Assembly: GCF_947253065.1 (NCBI RefSeq)
Contig: NZ_CAMXWS010000004.1
Coordinates: 22,739 to 86,738 of the forward strand
Direction: 5' to 3'
Length of the DNA: 64,000 nucleotides
From: an uncultured Corynebacterium sp.
Lineage (GTDB): Bacteria; Actinomycetota; Actinomycetes; Mycobacteriales; Mycobacteriaceae
Shown here in pieces: positions 1-8,562 of the stretch. The translations under genes were made by a program, and so were the position numbers. How positions within the stretch are numbered: the first letter of the stretch is position 1; each line of letters begins with the position of its first letter. The notes under the pieces were generated by a model. It searched no databases. It had not been told where the DNA came from and saw only the letters and a program-made list of their open reading frames with translations.

Positions 1-138
1 AAGCACTCGCGTACTATCCAGATCATCGGCGGAGTGGCCATGATCATCGTCGGTGTGCTGCTGCTCACCGGAGCATGGAACGTGTTCATCGGTTGGACCC
101 GCCAATGGGTGGACGGCTACGGCACCACCTTGCTGTAG
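1..138 (+). CDS. ccdA: CcdA-like cytochrome c biogenesis membrane protein, C-terminal end
   Basis: Only the last 45 codons are present; the reading frame is open from base 1 to TAG at 136-138. The visible part is one hydrophobic helix (GGVAMIIVGVLLLTGAWN) followed by a short polar tail ending GYGTTLL, as at the C-terminus of CcdA/DsbD-type membrane proteins that carry reducing equivalents across the membrane to apocytochrome c. The assignment rests mostly on context: resB follows 33 bases later and then ccsB, the usual system II cytochrome c maturation order. The start lies outside the window. Confidence 0.7.
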   Translation, partial: KHSRTIQIIGGVAMIIVGVLLLTGAWNVFIGWTRQWVDGYGTTLL

Positions 139-171
139 TTGTAACGGACGTGAAAATGATTCGGAAACGAC

Positions 172-1893
172 ATGCTTAACACCGCGATGACTTGGGCAAA
201 GAAGCTCTGGCATTGGCTGACCAGTATGCGTACCGCGCTGGTCCTGCTGTTCCTGCTCGCGCTCATCTCCGTTCCGGGCGCACTTTTGCCGCAGCGTGAG
301 ATCAGCGAAAGCCAGGTCAACGAGTACCTGGAAGCCAACCCGGTGATGGGCAAGATCTACGACAAGCTCATGCTTTTCGACGTCTTCTCGTCCCCCGTCT
401 TCGTCGCTCTGCTGACGCTTTTGATCATCTCCTTGATCGGCTGCATCATTCCGCGCTCGATCGACCACTACAAGGCATATAACGCGGATCCGACGCGTGC
501 ACCGAAATACCTGCAGCGCATGCCACACCACGCCACCGGCGAGGTGGACATGCCGGTCGAAGATGCAGTGGCACACGCGAAACGCACCCTGCGCAAGTGG
601 CGTGTCGCGCGTTATGAGCCTTCTGCCGACCGCGCCGGGGCAGTGTCCCTGTCCGCGGAGCGCGGCTACACCCGTGAGCTCGCGAACTTGTTGTTCCACA
701 TCTCCATCGTGGCGATCATCGCGATTTTCGCGTACGGCCGCATGGTCTTCTACGAAGGCCAGGTCATCATGGTCACCAATTCCGAATCGGAATACGCAGT
801 GCCCGTGGAACAGACACGCGAGTTCTGCAATACGTCCCCCGCCAATTTTGATACCTTCCGCGCCGGACCGCTTTTCGACGGCACCGGTCTCACCCCCTTC
901 TGCTTCGTCTCCCACGACTTCACCGCGGAATACCTAGATAATGGCCAGGCTGATTCCTTCGGCTCCCGTGTCTCTTTCGCAGCAGGCGATGAGATGGCTA
1001 CCGACCCTGAGACCTGGGAGGACTACCGGCTGCAGGTCAACCACCCACTGCGCATCGGCGGTGATCGTGTCTACCTGCAGGGCCACGGTTTCGCCCCGCA
1101 GATCACGGTGACGTGGCCGAATGGTGAATCCCGCACGCAGATGATCCAGTACCGCCCAACGGACCTGACTTTCTTCTTGTCCAACGGCGTGATGCGCTTT
1201 GATCCGCCGGCGGGCATGTACCCGGATCTTGGCGAGCGTCGCCAGCACCAGTTGGCCATCGAAGGTGTCTTTGCCCCGACTGCGCAGTGGACTGGTCCGA
1301 ATGGTGACATGCTGCAGTCTGCGTTCCCGTCGATGAATGACCCGGCGGTCTCGCTCGATGTCTATGCCGGTGATGCCGGTCTGGATACGGGCCGCCCGCA
1401 GAACTTCTTCACTCTGGACCAAGCACTCATCGCAAACGGGCAGCTGCAGCGCGCCGACCGCGTGCATCTGGCCGCCGGGGAGGAAGCGCAGATTCCCACC
1501 GGTAAGAAGACACCGGAGGGCGAGGACGAGGTAGTCACCGTGCGTTTCGACGGTGCCGCTGAATACGCCAACTACCAGATCTCCCGCGACCCGACGCAGT
1601 TCTGGGCACTCGTGGCCACCACGATCATGCTTGGTTCACTGATCGGCTCACTGCTGATCAAGCGTCGTCGCGTGTGGGTGCGTTTCTATCCGACCGATGG
1701 CGGTACCGTCCGCGTGGAACTCGCCGGTCTTGCCCGCACCGACCGCGCCGGATGGGGCGGTGAATTCGATGACATCGTCGAAGAGATCCTGCATGGTCGT
1801 AGCACTGATACTGACGATGGCGCTGACACTGACAGTTCCGGTCGTGCTGGCGGTGCCGATGAGCGCGACGATGACGAAGAAGAGTGGCACTAG
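172..1893 (+). CDS. resB: ResB/Ccs1 cytochrome c biogenesis protein
   Basis: A 573-residue ResB-family protein, one half of the system II haem exporter/ligase that attaches haem to c-type cytochromes outside the membrane. Hydrophobic helices lie near residues 20-40 (RTALVLLFLLALISVPGALLP), 75-95, 170-190 (LLFHISIVAIIAIFAYG) and about 485-505, with the large extracytoplasmic domain typical of the family between the last two. The tail after residue 540 is acidic and low in complexity (DTDDGADTD, DERDDDEEEW). The ATG at 172 is 33 bases after ccdA. The partner ccsB follows, so the three genes form one operon that ends at the hairpin at 3025. Confidence 0.93.
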   Translation: MLNTAMTWAKKLWHWLTSMRTALVLLFLLALISVPGALLPQREISESQVNEYLEANPVMGKIYDKLMLFDVFSSPVFVALLTLLIISLIGCIIPRSIDHYKAYNADPTRAPKYLQRMPHHATGEVDMPVEDAVAHAKRTLRKWRVARYEPSADRAGAVSLSAERGYTRELANLLFHISIVAIIAIFAYGRMVFYEGQVIMVTNSESEYAVPVEQTREFCNTSPANFDTFRAGPLFDGTGLTPFCFVSHDFTAEYLDNGQADSFGSRVSFAAGDEMATDPETWEDYRLQVNHPLRIGGDRVYLQGHGFAPQITVTWPNGESRTQMIQYRPTDLTFFLSNGVMRFDPPAGMYPDLGERRQHQLAIEGVFAPTAQWTGPNGDMLQSAFPSMNDPAVSLDVYAGDAGLDTGRPQNFFTLDQALIANGQLQRADRVHLAAGEEAQIPTGKKTPEGEDEVVTVRFDGAAEYANYQISRDPTQFWALVATTIMLGSLIGSLLIKRRRVWVRFYPTDGGTVRVELAGLARTDRAGWGGEFDDIVEEILHGRSTDTDDGADTDSSGRAGGADERDDDEEEWH

Positions 1894-1998
1894 CTTTTCT
1901 AGGTGGGTGACGTTCCCAACAGGGCATTTCACCCCCGTTGGCGCGTTTTCAACCTGAACACCTTGGCCGTTTTGGCGACGTGGAGTAGCGTAACTTCC

Positions 1999-3009
1999 AT
2001 GCCCGTCAATACTTCCCTGGCCCAAGTGTCCGATCTGTCGCTGCGCACCGCATTCGCGGTCTACATTGTCGCGCTGATTCTGGCCTGCATCCACTACATG
2101 CGTTCACAGGCAGTGATTGATCTGCGCCGTGAGCTAAAGACAGAAGCCAAGGATCGTGAACTCATCGCGGTTGGCGATGGGGGATCGACGGCGGTTGATG
2201 GCGTCGATAAGCAGGCTACTACCGCTGCGGACCTGGAAACCGCGCGTGAACGCTCCCGCAAAATGGCGGGCGCTGCGCAGGGCTTAATCTGGGTCGCGAT
2301 TGCATTCCACGTGGTCGCCACCGTGACTCGTGGCCTTGCCGTGAGCCGTTTTCCCTTCGGAAATATGTACGAGTTCGTGCTCAGCTTCACTGCGATTGCG
2401 ATGGTCGTGGCTGCCGTGATCATTCAGAAGAAGCGCTGGCACACGATGTGGCCGTGGCTGCTCGCCCCGGTGATCGTGCTGATCTTCTTGGATGCGACGG
2501 TGCTTTACGCTGAGGCCGCTCCGCTGGTGCCGGCACTGCAGTCGTTCTGGTACCCATTCCACGTTTCCACCGTGTCTATCGGTGCGTCGCTGGGTCTGAT
2601 CTCCGGCATGTTCTCCCTGTTGTACCTGCTGCGTATCTGGCAGCCACGCGGTGAGGAAAAGGGCTTCTTCGGTGCGGTGGCTAAGCCGCTGCCGACGGCG
2701 AAGAAGCTGGACTCTTATGCATACAAGACCGCGATTGTCACCCTGCCGGTCTTCGGTATTGGCATCATGCTCGGCGCGATCTGGGGCGAGGTCGCCTGGG
2801 GCCGTTTCTGGGGCTGGGACCCGAAGGAGACCGTCGCGCTGATCACCTGGATTCTCTACGCGGCATACCTGCACGCACGCGCTACTGCTGGCTGGCGCAA
2901 TTCGAAGGCGGCGTGGATCAACGTGGCGGCATTTGTCACCAGTATCTTCAACCTGTTCTTCATCAACCTGGTGGCTAGCGGCCTGCACTCTTATGCTGGT
3001 CTGAACTAG
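1999..3009 (+). CDS. ccsB: CcsB/CcsA-type haem lyase subunit
   Basis: A 336-residue polytopic protein of the CcmC/CcsA family and the ResB partner for haem delivery to apocytochrome c. The family's tryptophan-rich haem-handling motif is visible in the C-terminal half (WGEVAWGRFWGWDPKET), followed by a conserved histidine (LHSYAGLN) at the very end. About eight hydrophobic segments are seen. The ATG at 1999 (MPVNTSLAQ) is preferred; the frame is open back to 1903, but the extra residues (MGDVPNRAFHPRW...) look like translated leader. A polar segment near residues 40-90 separates helix 1 from the rest. It lies 105 bases after resB in the same direction. Confidence 0.92.
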   Translation: MPVNTSLAQVSDLSLRTAFAVYIVALILACIHYMRSQAVIDLRRELKTEAKDRELIAVGDGGSTAVDGVDKQATTAADLETARERSRKMAGAAQGLIWVAIAFHVVATVTRGLAVSRFPFGNMYEFVLSFTAIAMVVAAVIIQKKRWHTMWPWLLAPVIVLIFLDATVLYAEAAPLVPALQSFWYPFHVSTVSIGASLGLISGMFSLLYLLRIWQPRGEEKGFFGAVAKPLPTAKKLDSYAYKTAIVTLPVFGIGIMLGAIWGEVAWGRFWGWDPKETVALITWILYAAYLHARATAGWRNSKAAWINVAAFVTSIFNLFFINLVASGLHSYAGLN

Positions 3010-3024
3010 GTTTTCAGGAGTTCG

Positions 3025-3060
3025 TCGGGAGTGCTTTTCGCACTCCCGATTTTGCTTTTG
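3025..3060 (+). terminator. Rho-independent terminator after ccsB
   Basis: A perfect 10-bp stem (TCGGGAGTGC at 3025-3034 with GCACTCCCGA at 3040-3049), a 5-base loop TTTTC and a T-rich tail TTTTGCTTTT. It closes the ccdA-resB-ccsB operon. Confidence 0.9.
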
Positions 3061-3131
3061 GGGGCTGGACTAAGCGCACAGCGTGTAGTAAAAATTATTT
3101 TCACTTACGTTTGGTGACAAGGAGATTTCAC

Positions 3132-3446
3132 TTGCCTTCCCCTCGCAATAAAACCGGCAAACCCGCGAGCGATATCCCTGTCCTGATCAAGCTGGGCGCC
3201 ACATTGGCGCAGCGGCGCCGTGAGGCTGGGCGCTTGCAGCAGGAAGTCGCCACCGCCGCAGGAGTGTCACGCTCAACGCTGCACACCATTGAGCACGGTG
3301 GTGCGGGCGTGCGATGGGAGAAGGTCGCCGCAGTCGCAGACGCGCTGGGGTTGACCATTAAGTGGGTGGAAAAGACAGATGCGGATGTTTCGACCGATGC
3401 ATCCACTGATGCTTCCGCTGCTGCGGGGGCCGGGGAGAACGCTTAA
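3132..3446 (+). CDS. Small XRE/Cro-type helix-turn-helix regulator
   Basis: A 104-residue protein whose middle part (LGATLAQRRREAGRLQQEVATAA, then GVSRSTLHTIEHGG) is a Cro/C1-type helix-turn-helix, followed by a short acidic Ala/Asp/Thr-rich tail. I chose the TTG at 3132 because AAGGAG at 3119-3124 sits seven bases upstream; the frame is open to 3111 but that would place the ribosome site inside the gene. It resembles HipB-like antitoxins in size, but no toxin gene adjoins it: the next gene is convergent with a 3-base gap. Its target is unknown; autoregulation is only a guess. Confidence 0.8.
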   Translation: MPSPRNKTGKPASDIPVLIKLGATLAQRRREAGRLQQEVATAAGVSRSTLHTIEHGGAGVRWEKVAAVADALGLTIKWVEKTDADVSTDASTDASAAAGAGENA

Positions 3447-3449
3447 GCC

Positions 3450-3758
3450 TTAAGACTGCTCCGGATCTGACCCGGTGTCTGGGTCTTCCGGCCGCTGCAA
3501 GCGTTCGCGTCGCAGCCGGCGCTCTTCCTCTTCGCGTGCTTTGCGCTCAGCTTCTTCTTTTGCGCGCCGCTCTTTAAAGCGGTTCTTCTCGATATTCCAG
3601 AGGAATTCCTCGTCATCATCCGGCCCCTTGATGGCCGGTGGCTGCTGTTGCTTATTCGGGCGCAGTGAACCGTAGCGCTCGTTGCTGCCAGGCCCGAACG
3701 CCCGCCACAGCATCCACACTGCGAGGATGACCAGAAGAATGAGAATGACGCGTCCCAT
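3450..3758 (-). CDS. Small membrane protein with charged cytoplasmic tail, function unknown
   Basis: A 102-residue protein. Residues 3-20 form one membrane helix (RVILILLVILAVWMLWRA). After a proline-containing linker comes a highly charged stretch from about residue 55 (FKERRAKEEAERKAREEEERR) predicted to be a long helix or coiled coil, and an acidic end. I do not recognise a named family. It is convergent with the XRE gene (3 bases apart) and divergent from the DUF4229 gene, so it is probably a single-gene transcript starting in 3759-3824. Confidence 0.7.
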   Translation of the reverse strand: MGRVILILLVILAVWMLWRAFGPGSNERYGSLRPNKQQQPPAIKGPDDDEEFLWNIEKNRFKERRAKEEAERKAREEEERRLRRERLQRPEDPDTGSDPEQS

Positions 3759-3824
3759 GCCTCCACGATACTGGCAGGTGGTTGGTTTCCTCGATAACGG
3801 TTGGGGCGGGTACCCTCTACAGGC

Positions 3825-4163
3825 GTGACGGACTCAGCAGCACCTCAGACCAGCCACGACTCGACGGCCCCCGCCTTGGATGAATCGGTGCGTAAGCGCG
3901 CCAACCGCGCAGCCCTCGTTTATGGTGGGCTGCGTCTTGCGCTTTTCGTTGTGCTCACGGTGGTTATTCAGGCAGTAGCAGTGCTTATCGACGCCCCGAT
4001 TCCCCTCGTCATGTCCGCCTTGCTTGCCCTGATCGTGGCATTCCCGCTGTCCATGCTGATCTTCTCCAAGCAGCGCGTTGCCGCTACCGAAGCAATGGCG
4101 ATGTGGAATGAGCAGCGTCGTGCCCGCAAGCAGTGGGTCAACGACGAGCTGGCTGACCGCTAG
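3825..4163 (+). CDS. DUF4229-type membrane protein
   Basis: A 112-residue protein with a Thr/Ala-rich N-terminus, two close hydrophobic helices (about residues 32-55 and 58-80) and a basic cytoplasmic tail (WNEQRRARKQWVNDELADR). The size and layout fit the actinobacterial DUF4229 family, found near menaquinone and cytochrome c genes in relatives; its function is unknown. The GTG at 3825 (VTDSAAPQ) is chosen; the open frame upstream to 3801 gives an unlikely Gly/Arg/Pro start. Its stop codon overlaps that of the convergent AEC transporter by three bases. Confidence 0.72.
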   Translation: MTDSAAPQTSHDSTAPALDESVRKRANRAALVYGGLRLALFVVLTVVIQAVAVLIDAPIPLVMSALLALIVAFPLSMLIFSKQRVAATEAMAMWNEQRRARKQWVNDELADR

Positions 4164-5101
4164 ATCCCTTTGCCGAAGAGCAAGGCGATGATGATCATCG
4201 CTGGCAGGGACGCGAACGTTGTGATGAAGACTGTGTCGCGTGCGACTGTTTCACCCGCCTGATAATTCGCGGTGTAGTTGTACACATTCTGGGCCGTGGG
4301 CAGTGCTGACAGAATCACAGCGGCATAAAGCGCCGTTCCCTCCAGACCCGCTGCAAATCCCAAGAGCCAGGCAATCGCCGGCATGAATGCCAGCTTGAGT
4401 GCCGATGCCGTGATCGTGGCCGGACGGTCCGGGCCTTTCGCCAGCACGCTGCCGCCACGCAAGCTGGCGCCGAAACTCATCAGGATCATCGGGATGGAAG
4501 CCCCACCGAGAATCTCCAGCGGCTCCATCACCGGCGCAGGCACAGTCCACCCGGCAGCCGAGACCGCCAGGCCAGCTAGGGGAGCGACCACCACTGGGGC
4601 GGTAATGCCCGATTTCACGGCCTTAAGCACGTTCTGCTTGCGCGATCCGTCCGAATCCGGATTCACATCAAGCCCCGCGATGACAACAGGCGAGATGATC
4701 ACCATCTGCATCAACAGCACCGGCGCCACGTATGTCGCATCACCGATGACATAGATCGCGATTGGAAGACCAATATTCACCGAGTTGAAATAGCTTGCCG
4801 ACGCTGCCCCCGCCATCCGTGTCGGCACATCCGCCTTGAAGAACACAGTGGAGATGCCCCAGAACACCGCCATGGTCACCGCAGTAGCCAAAAAGACCAC
4901 CACGACGACAGGGGAGAGGAATGTCGACGTATCTGACTTAGCCACCGTGGTGAACAGCAAAGAGGGGGAGGCCACCCAGTAGGCGACCCGATTGAACATC
5001 AGACGCTGCTCGCCCGGACCGATGACACCGCGGTGTGCCAAGACATATCCCGCGCTGATGACAACGAAGATGATGGCAAAGCCAGTGATGACATCTAACA
5101 C
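4160..5101 (-). CDS. AEC-family (auxin efflux carrier-like) transporter
   Basis: A 313-residue, largely hydrophobic protein with the 5+5 helix layout of AEC carriers. The N-terminal half has FAIIFVVISAGYVLAHRG and SASYFNSVNIGLPIAIY, the crossover segment typical of the family. The second half starts around LKAVKSGITAPVVVAPLAGL and ends FASLPAMIIIALLFGKGI. Bacterial members export or import small organic anions; the substrate here cannot be read from sequence. The start is GTG at 5101, with GGGAG nine bases upstream, in preference to the ATG at 5134. It is convergent with and overlaps the DUF4229 stop, and menA lies directly upstream on the same strand. Confidence 0.85.
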   Translation of the reverse strand: MLDVITGFAIIFVVISAGYVLAHRGVIGPGEQRLMFNRVAYWVASPSLLFTTVAKSDTSTFLSPVVVVVFLATAVTMAVFWGISTVFFKADVPTRMAGAASASYFNSVNIGLPIAIYVIGDATYVAPVLLMQMVIISPVVIAGLDVNPDSDGSRKQNVLKAVKSGITAPVVVAPLAGLAVSAAGWTVPAPVMEPLEILGGASIPMILMSFGASLRGGSVLAKGPDRPATITASALKLAFMPAIAWLLGFAAGLEGTALYAAVILSALPTAQNVYNYTANYQAGETVARDTVFITTFASLPAMIIIALLFGKGI

Positions 5102-5148
5102 GTATAAAAACTCCCAGCAGGGGTGTGCCCCCACGACTCAATTAAGCG

Positions 5149-6159
5149 CTACATATTGTCAGGGATATGCGTTGTCCAGCCGAAATCGGTGTAAGGAACT
5201 GCCTTGCCCAAGGTCAGGAACGGCGAGCCAGCGATCAGGGCTCCAGCTAGGACGATCGCCCACACCAGCATTGCTCGGCCATTGGCGCCGAGTACCGGGA
5301 TCAGGTCTTTGCCGGTGGCACCGCGGTGGACCTTCAAGATCGAACCAAGCGCCAGCGGCAGTGCGATGAGCGCCAGCAGCGTCGGTGTGTAGGCCGCGCC
5401 GATGAAGACCGTGATCACAAAAGGTGTGAGGGTCAGGGCGATGAAGAGGCGGCGAGCTCGGACGTCGCCAAGCATGACTGCGAGTGTGCGCTTGCCTGCT
5501 TCCGTGTCCGTTGGAATATCGCGGATATTATTGGCCAAATTGATCGCAGCAGAGATCGCGCCAACGCCCACCGCGCAGCCGACGCCCACCCAAGAAATGT
5601 TGCCGACCTGCGTGTACTGCGTTCCCAGCACGGCAACGAGACCGAAGAAGATGAAGACAGACACCTCGCCGAAACCGCGGTAACCATACGGGTTCTTCCC
5701 GCCGGTGTAGAACCATGCGGCGAGGATGCAGACGATGCCGACGAGGATCAGCCACGGCGCGCTGATGATCGCCAGGATCAGTCCAGCAACAGCAGCAATA
5801 CCGAAAGAAATGAATGCCGCAAGCTTCACCTGCTCCGGACGCACAAGGCCAGATGCTGTGAGGCGTGTCGGACCTGTTCGGTCGTTATCTGTTCCGCGGA
5901 TCCCGTCAGAATAGTCATTGGCGTAGTTGACACCGATGATCAAGCCCATCGCCACCACCAGCGCGAGCAAAGCCCCCGGCAGGCTCAGCCAGAACTCAAA
6001 AGCCGCGGCACCAGTACCCACGATCACGGGTGCGGCAGCGTTGAACCAGGTGTGCGGGCGGGCGGCCTGCCACCAATCTTTCGCAGTGGCCGACCCGGCG
6101 TTATTGCTAGTGTTATTCATTTCACCGGAGGATCCGGTGGTGTCATCGCTCTCACTCAT
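5149..6159 (-). CDS. menA: 1,4-dihydroxy-2-naphthoate polyprenyltransferase
   Basis: A UbiA-superfamily prenyltransferase that attaches the polyprenyl chain to dihydroxynaphthoate, the membrane step of menaquinone synthesis. The first aspartate motif is NYANDYSDGIRGTDNDR and the second is NNIRDIPTDTEAGKRTLAV; about eight helices are visible. The start is uncertain. ATG 6159 (MSESDDTTG) gives 336 residues, ATG 6120 gives 323, and the frame is open to 6219, overlapping the divergent gene at 6218. None has a clear ribosome site; mycobacterial MenA proteins are nearer 290-300 residues, so the first 20-30 residues may not be real. Confidence 0.93.
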   Translation of the reverse strand: MSESDDTTGSSGEMNNTSNNAGSATAKDWWQAARPHTWFNAAAPVIVGTGAAAFEFWLSLPGALLALVVAMGLIIGVNYANDYSDGIRGTDNDRTGPTRLTASGLVRPEQVKLAAFISFGIAAVAGLILAIISAPWLILVGIVCILAAWFYTGGKNPYGYRGFGEVSVFIFFGLVAVLGTQYTQVGNISWVGVGCAVGVGAISAAINLANNIRDIPTDTEAGKRTLAVMLGDVRARRLFIALTLTPFVITVFIGAAYTPTLLALIALPLALGSILKVHRGATGKDLIPVLGANGRAMLVWAIVLAGALIAGSPFLTLGKAVPYTDFGWTTHIPDNM

Positions 6160-6217
6160 GACAACCATCATGCACTCAAAGCGGGACCCAAGTGAAGCTC
6201 GACTAGAGTAACGCTTC

Positions 6218-7096
6218 ATGTGGATCGACTATGCCGTCCGCCAAGTGCTGCACACTGCCGGAACGATTGCCCGCCAACCGGGCTTGCTTCTGGCTGCCCG
6301 CGCACCCCGGCTGTCGTTCCCCCAACTCGGTGAGGCCGGTGAGGATAAGACAGTCATTTCATTGACGTCTCACGGCAAGCGCCTTTCCACGTCTGTGTAC
6401 TGTATTGCCTCCCTGCTCGTGGGGACTCGTCGTTTCCCGGTGATCCTCTGGCTCGATGAGGAGGATTACAACGGTCGTTGGCCCAAGGGCTTGCACCGTC
6501 TGCAGGAGCGCGGCTTGATCATTCGCTGCTCCGATGGCAAGTACGGGCCGCACACGAAGTACTTCGGCACCTTCCGTGAGATGGCTGGAACCGGTACACG
6601 CGTGATCACGGTTGATGACGACATGATGTACCCACGCTGGTTCGCCGAGAAACTGGTCAATGCCGCTGATGCGGATCCGCGCTGCGTGGTGGCTTATCGC
6701 GCACACACGATCACGCTCGATGAAAACGGCATGCGGCCATATAAGGAATGGCGCGCAACCAAGTCCACTACCCCCTCACATCGGCACTTTGCCACCGGTG
6801 TCTCGGGCGTTGCCTACCCGCCTTCCATGGTGGATTATGTTGCGCAGCAGGGAAGAGCATTCGAAGACAAGGCCTTGCGTGCCGACGATGTCTGGCTCAA
6901 CCACTGCGCCCTCCGCTCCGACCACCTGGTCCGGCAGGTCTACCCACACCCGCGCGAGTTCTCCGTTATCCCGGCTAGCCAGCGTGAAGCACTCGTGCAC
7001 CACAACCACTGGCGTGGTGGCAACGATGTGCAGATCGCGAAGACGTATACGGACGAGGACGTCGATAAGCTGCAAGCTGCTTTGCCGGTGGACTAG
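6218..7096 (+). CDS. Putative glycosyltransferase (GT-A fold)
   Basis: A 292-residue soluble protein. Residues 46-66 (VISLTSHGKRLSTSVYCIASL) and the following ILWLDEEDY resemble a family of short GT-A glycosyltransferases. The DXD-type nucleotide-sugar/metal motif is VDDDMMYP at about residues 126-133, and DDVWLNHCALR near residue 226 would be the second acidic site. The acceptor and sugar are unknown; wall polysaccharide or glycolipid synthesis is a reasonable inference. The ATG at 6218 has no ribosome site close by, so translation may be leaderless. It is divergent from menA. Confidence 0.7.
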   Translation: MWIDYAVRQVLHTAGTIARQPGLLLAARAPRLSFPQLGEAGEDKTVISLTSHGKRLSTSVYCIASLLVGTRRFPVILWLDEEDYNGRWPKGLHRLQERGLIIRCSDGKYGPHTKYFGTFREMAGTGTRVITVDDDMMYPRWFAEKLVNAADADPRCVVAYRAHTITLDENGMRPYKEWRATKSTTPSHRHFATGVSGVAYPPSMVDYVAQQGRAFEDKALRADDVWLNHCALRSDHLVRQVYPHPREFSVIPASQREALVHHNHWRGGNDVQIAKTYTDEDVDKLQAALPVD

Positions 7097-7136
7097 CTCC
7101 TTGATGGTGGCGTCCGAAACTATCGGCTGAGACAAA

Positions 7137-7244
7137 GCGGTGAATCTGTTTACATCGGCCACCCTGCCCACCCAAGGCCAAAACCGTGCAGCCAGGGCTT
7201 ATAAACGCCCAGGCATACGGCCGATGTAAACAAATTCACTCCGC
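7137..7244. repeat. Long inverted repeat between a glycosyltransferase gene and menE
   Basis: The arms at 7137-7160 and 7219-7244 are complementary. The inner 14 bp (TGTTTACATCGGCC with GGCCGATGTAAACA) are perfect, and the match continues outward over TGAAT with one mismatch and one bulge. The 58-base interior carries no reading frame I can support. It lies between two convergent genes, so it could fold as a transcript end, although neither arm is followed by a T-run; it could also be a small mobile or protein-binding element. Confidence 0.7.
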
Positions 7245-7260
7245 TGATGGAGTGCCCTGA

Positions 7261-8397
7261 CTAGAACAGCTCGCGGACTGCCAAACGGTCGACCTTGCCC
7301 GGCCCGATGGTGGGCATCTCATCGATGTGGCGGAGATCCTTGGGCACTTGCCAGCGGGGGAGATCATCGAATGCCTCCATCAAGTCACTGACTGGAGCCG
7401 GACCTGTGTATGCAGCGCATACCTGGTGGCCGAAGCGCGTGTCGGGAATGCCCACGACGCAGGCAGCGGTGACACCGTCGATGCTCTGCATGAAGGATTC
7501 GAGGACTTCGGGCTGGAGCTTCAATCCACCGGTCTCAATGATGTTGTCCAGCCTGCCGGTGACGCGCAAGATACCGTTGTCCAGCTCGCCAGCATCGGAG
7601 GTGGCGTACCAGCCGGGCTCGGCAAAGGCTTCATGATCGGGGATATTGCGGTAACCGCGGGCGATCATGGGCCCACCGAGGTAGATGCGGCCACCGCTGA
7701 CACGGACCTGTGCCCCGGCAAGGGGGGTGCCGTTGTAGACGCAGCCACCTGATGTTTCTGATGATCCGTAAGTGGTTACCACATTGATGCGGAGTTTCTT
7801 TGCGGATTCGAGCAGCTTTGGGTCGATCATTCCGCCGCCGACAAGAACGGCGTCGAAAAGCCTGAGTGCTTCAATGCCGGTGAGCGTGCTCATGGTTTTG
7901 TCCAGCTGCATCGGGGCAAGAGAGGTGTACATGTGCTCACCGGTGGTAGCGAGTTCATCAGCGCGTGCAGCGAATTCAACGACGTGGAACCCGCTGGTGA
8001 GGTCCACAAATGCGGGCTCAACTCCCGCGACCATGCTGCGCACAATGACCTGCAGGCCAGCGATATGGTGCGCGGGCATGGCCAACAGCCACTGCCCAGG
8101 CCCGCCGAGGAATTGGTGGGTGGCATCCGCGCTGGAAATGAGGTTGACCGGGGAAAGCTCCGCGCCTTTTGGCGTGCCCGTCGATCCGGAGGTGGCTACC
8201 ACCATGGCCACAGAATCATCGATCGACTGGCCCGCCCGCATTGTCGTCCGCAGTGTTTCTGCCCGGTCCCGGTCGTTCTTTGGCACCGGCAGGACCGCGC
8301 ATTGCCCGGCGATCGCTGCTTCTAATTCCGGCATGATCGCCAGCGGGTCAGCGAGGTCAACGGGGAGCAATTCGAGCATGTTTGGCACGCGCGTCAT
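7261..8397 (-). CDS. menE: o-succinylbenzoate-CoA ligase
   Basis: An AMP-binding ligase of 378 residues that activates o-succinylbenzoate with CoA in menaquinone synthesis. The phosphate-binding motif is ATSGSTGTPKGAEL, the adenine motif YGSSETSGG, and the hinge to the C-terminal subdomain RVTGRLDNIIETGGLKLQP; the catalytic lysine is near the end (IGPGKVDRLAV). It is shorter than enterobacterial MenE, lacking part of the N-terminal lobe, as actinobacterial MenE often does. The start may be ATG 8397 or ATG 8379; neither has a clear ribosome site. It is divergent from the AAA ATPase gene, and the operators at 8434-8551 lie in the shared promoter region. Confidence 0.92.
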   Translation of the reverse strand: MTRVPNMLELLPVDLADPLAIMPELEAAIAGQCAVLPVPKNDRDRAETLRTTMRAGQSIDDSVAMVVATSGSTGTPKGAELSPVNLISSADATHQFLGGPGQWLLAMPAHHIAGLQVIVRSMVAGVEPAFVDLTSGFHVVEFAARADELATTGEHMYTSLAPMQLDKTMSTLTGIEALRLFDAVLVGGGMIDPKLLESAKKLRINVVTTYGSSETSGGCVYNGTPLAGAQVRVSGGRIYLGGPMIARGYRNIPDHEAFAEPGWYATSDAGELDNGILRVTGRLDNIIETGGLKLQPEVLESFMQSIDGVTAACVVGIPDTRFGHQVCAAYTGPAPVSDLMEAFDDLPRWQVPKDLRHIDEMPTIGPGKVDRLAVRELF

Positions 8398-8433
8398 CCT
8401 AGCGCGGGTGCGTTTCGGCCCGACGGTCCGACA

Positions 8434-8466
8434 TTTACGTTTGTTTACGATTGGCCCAAACGTAAA
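8434..8466. promoter_or_regulatory. Distal 33-bp palindromic operator
   Basis: A 33-bp element with inverted ends TTTACGTTTG and CAAACGTAAA around a core that repeats TTTACG. A second copy with three base differences is at 8519-8551, 85 bp away. It lies between menE and the AAA ATPase gene and could act on either promoter. Confidence 0.7.
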
Positions 8467-8518
8467 TTACTCTATAGCGAATATTGCGAGATGGAAGAAT
8501 TTACCTGCTACTTTAGTG

Positions 8519-8551
8519 TTTACGCTTGTTTACGATTGGCTTAAACGTAAA
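8519..8551. promoter_or_regulatory. Proximal 33-bp palindromic operator
   Basis: The second copy of the element at 8434-8466, with the same core TTGTTTACGATTGGC and ends TTTACG/CGTAAA. It abuts the ribosome site AAGGGGGAG (8552-8560) of the AAA ATPase gene, so a bound protein would block transcription or translation start there. Confidence 0.75.
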
Positions 8552-8562
8552 AAGGGGGAGCC

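Noticed and set aside
3132..3758. XRE gene and the convergent small membrane gene as a toxin-antitoxin pair
   Set aside because: They are on opposite strands, and the second product has a membrane helix with a coiled coil rather than any known toxin fold.
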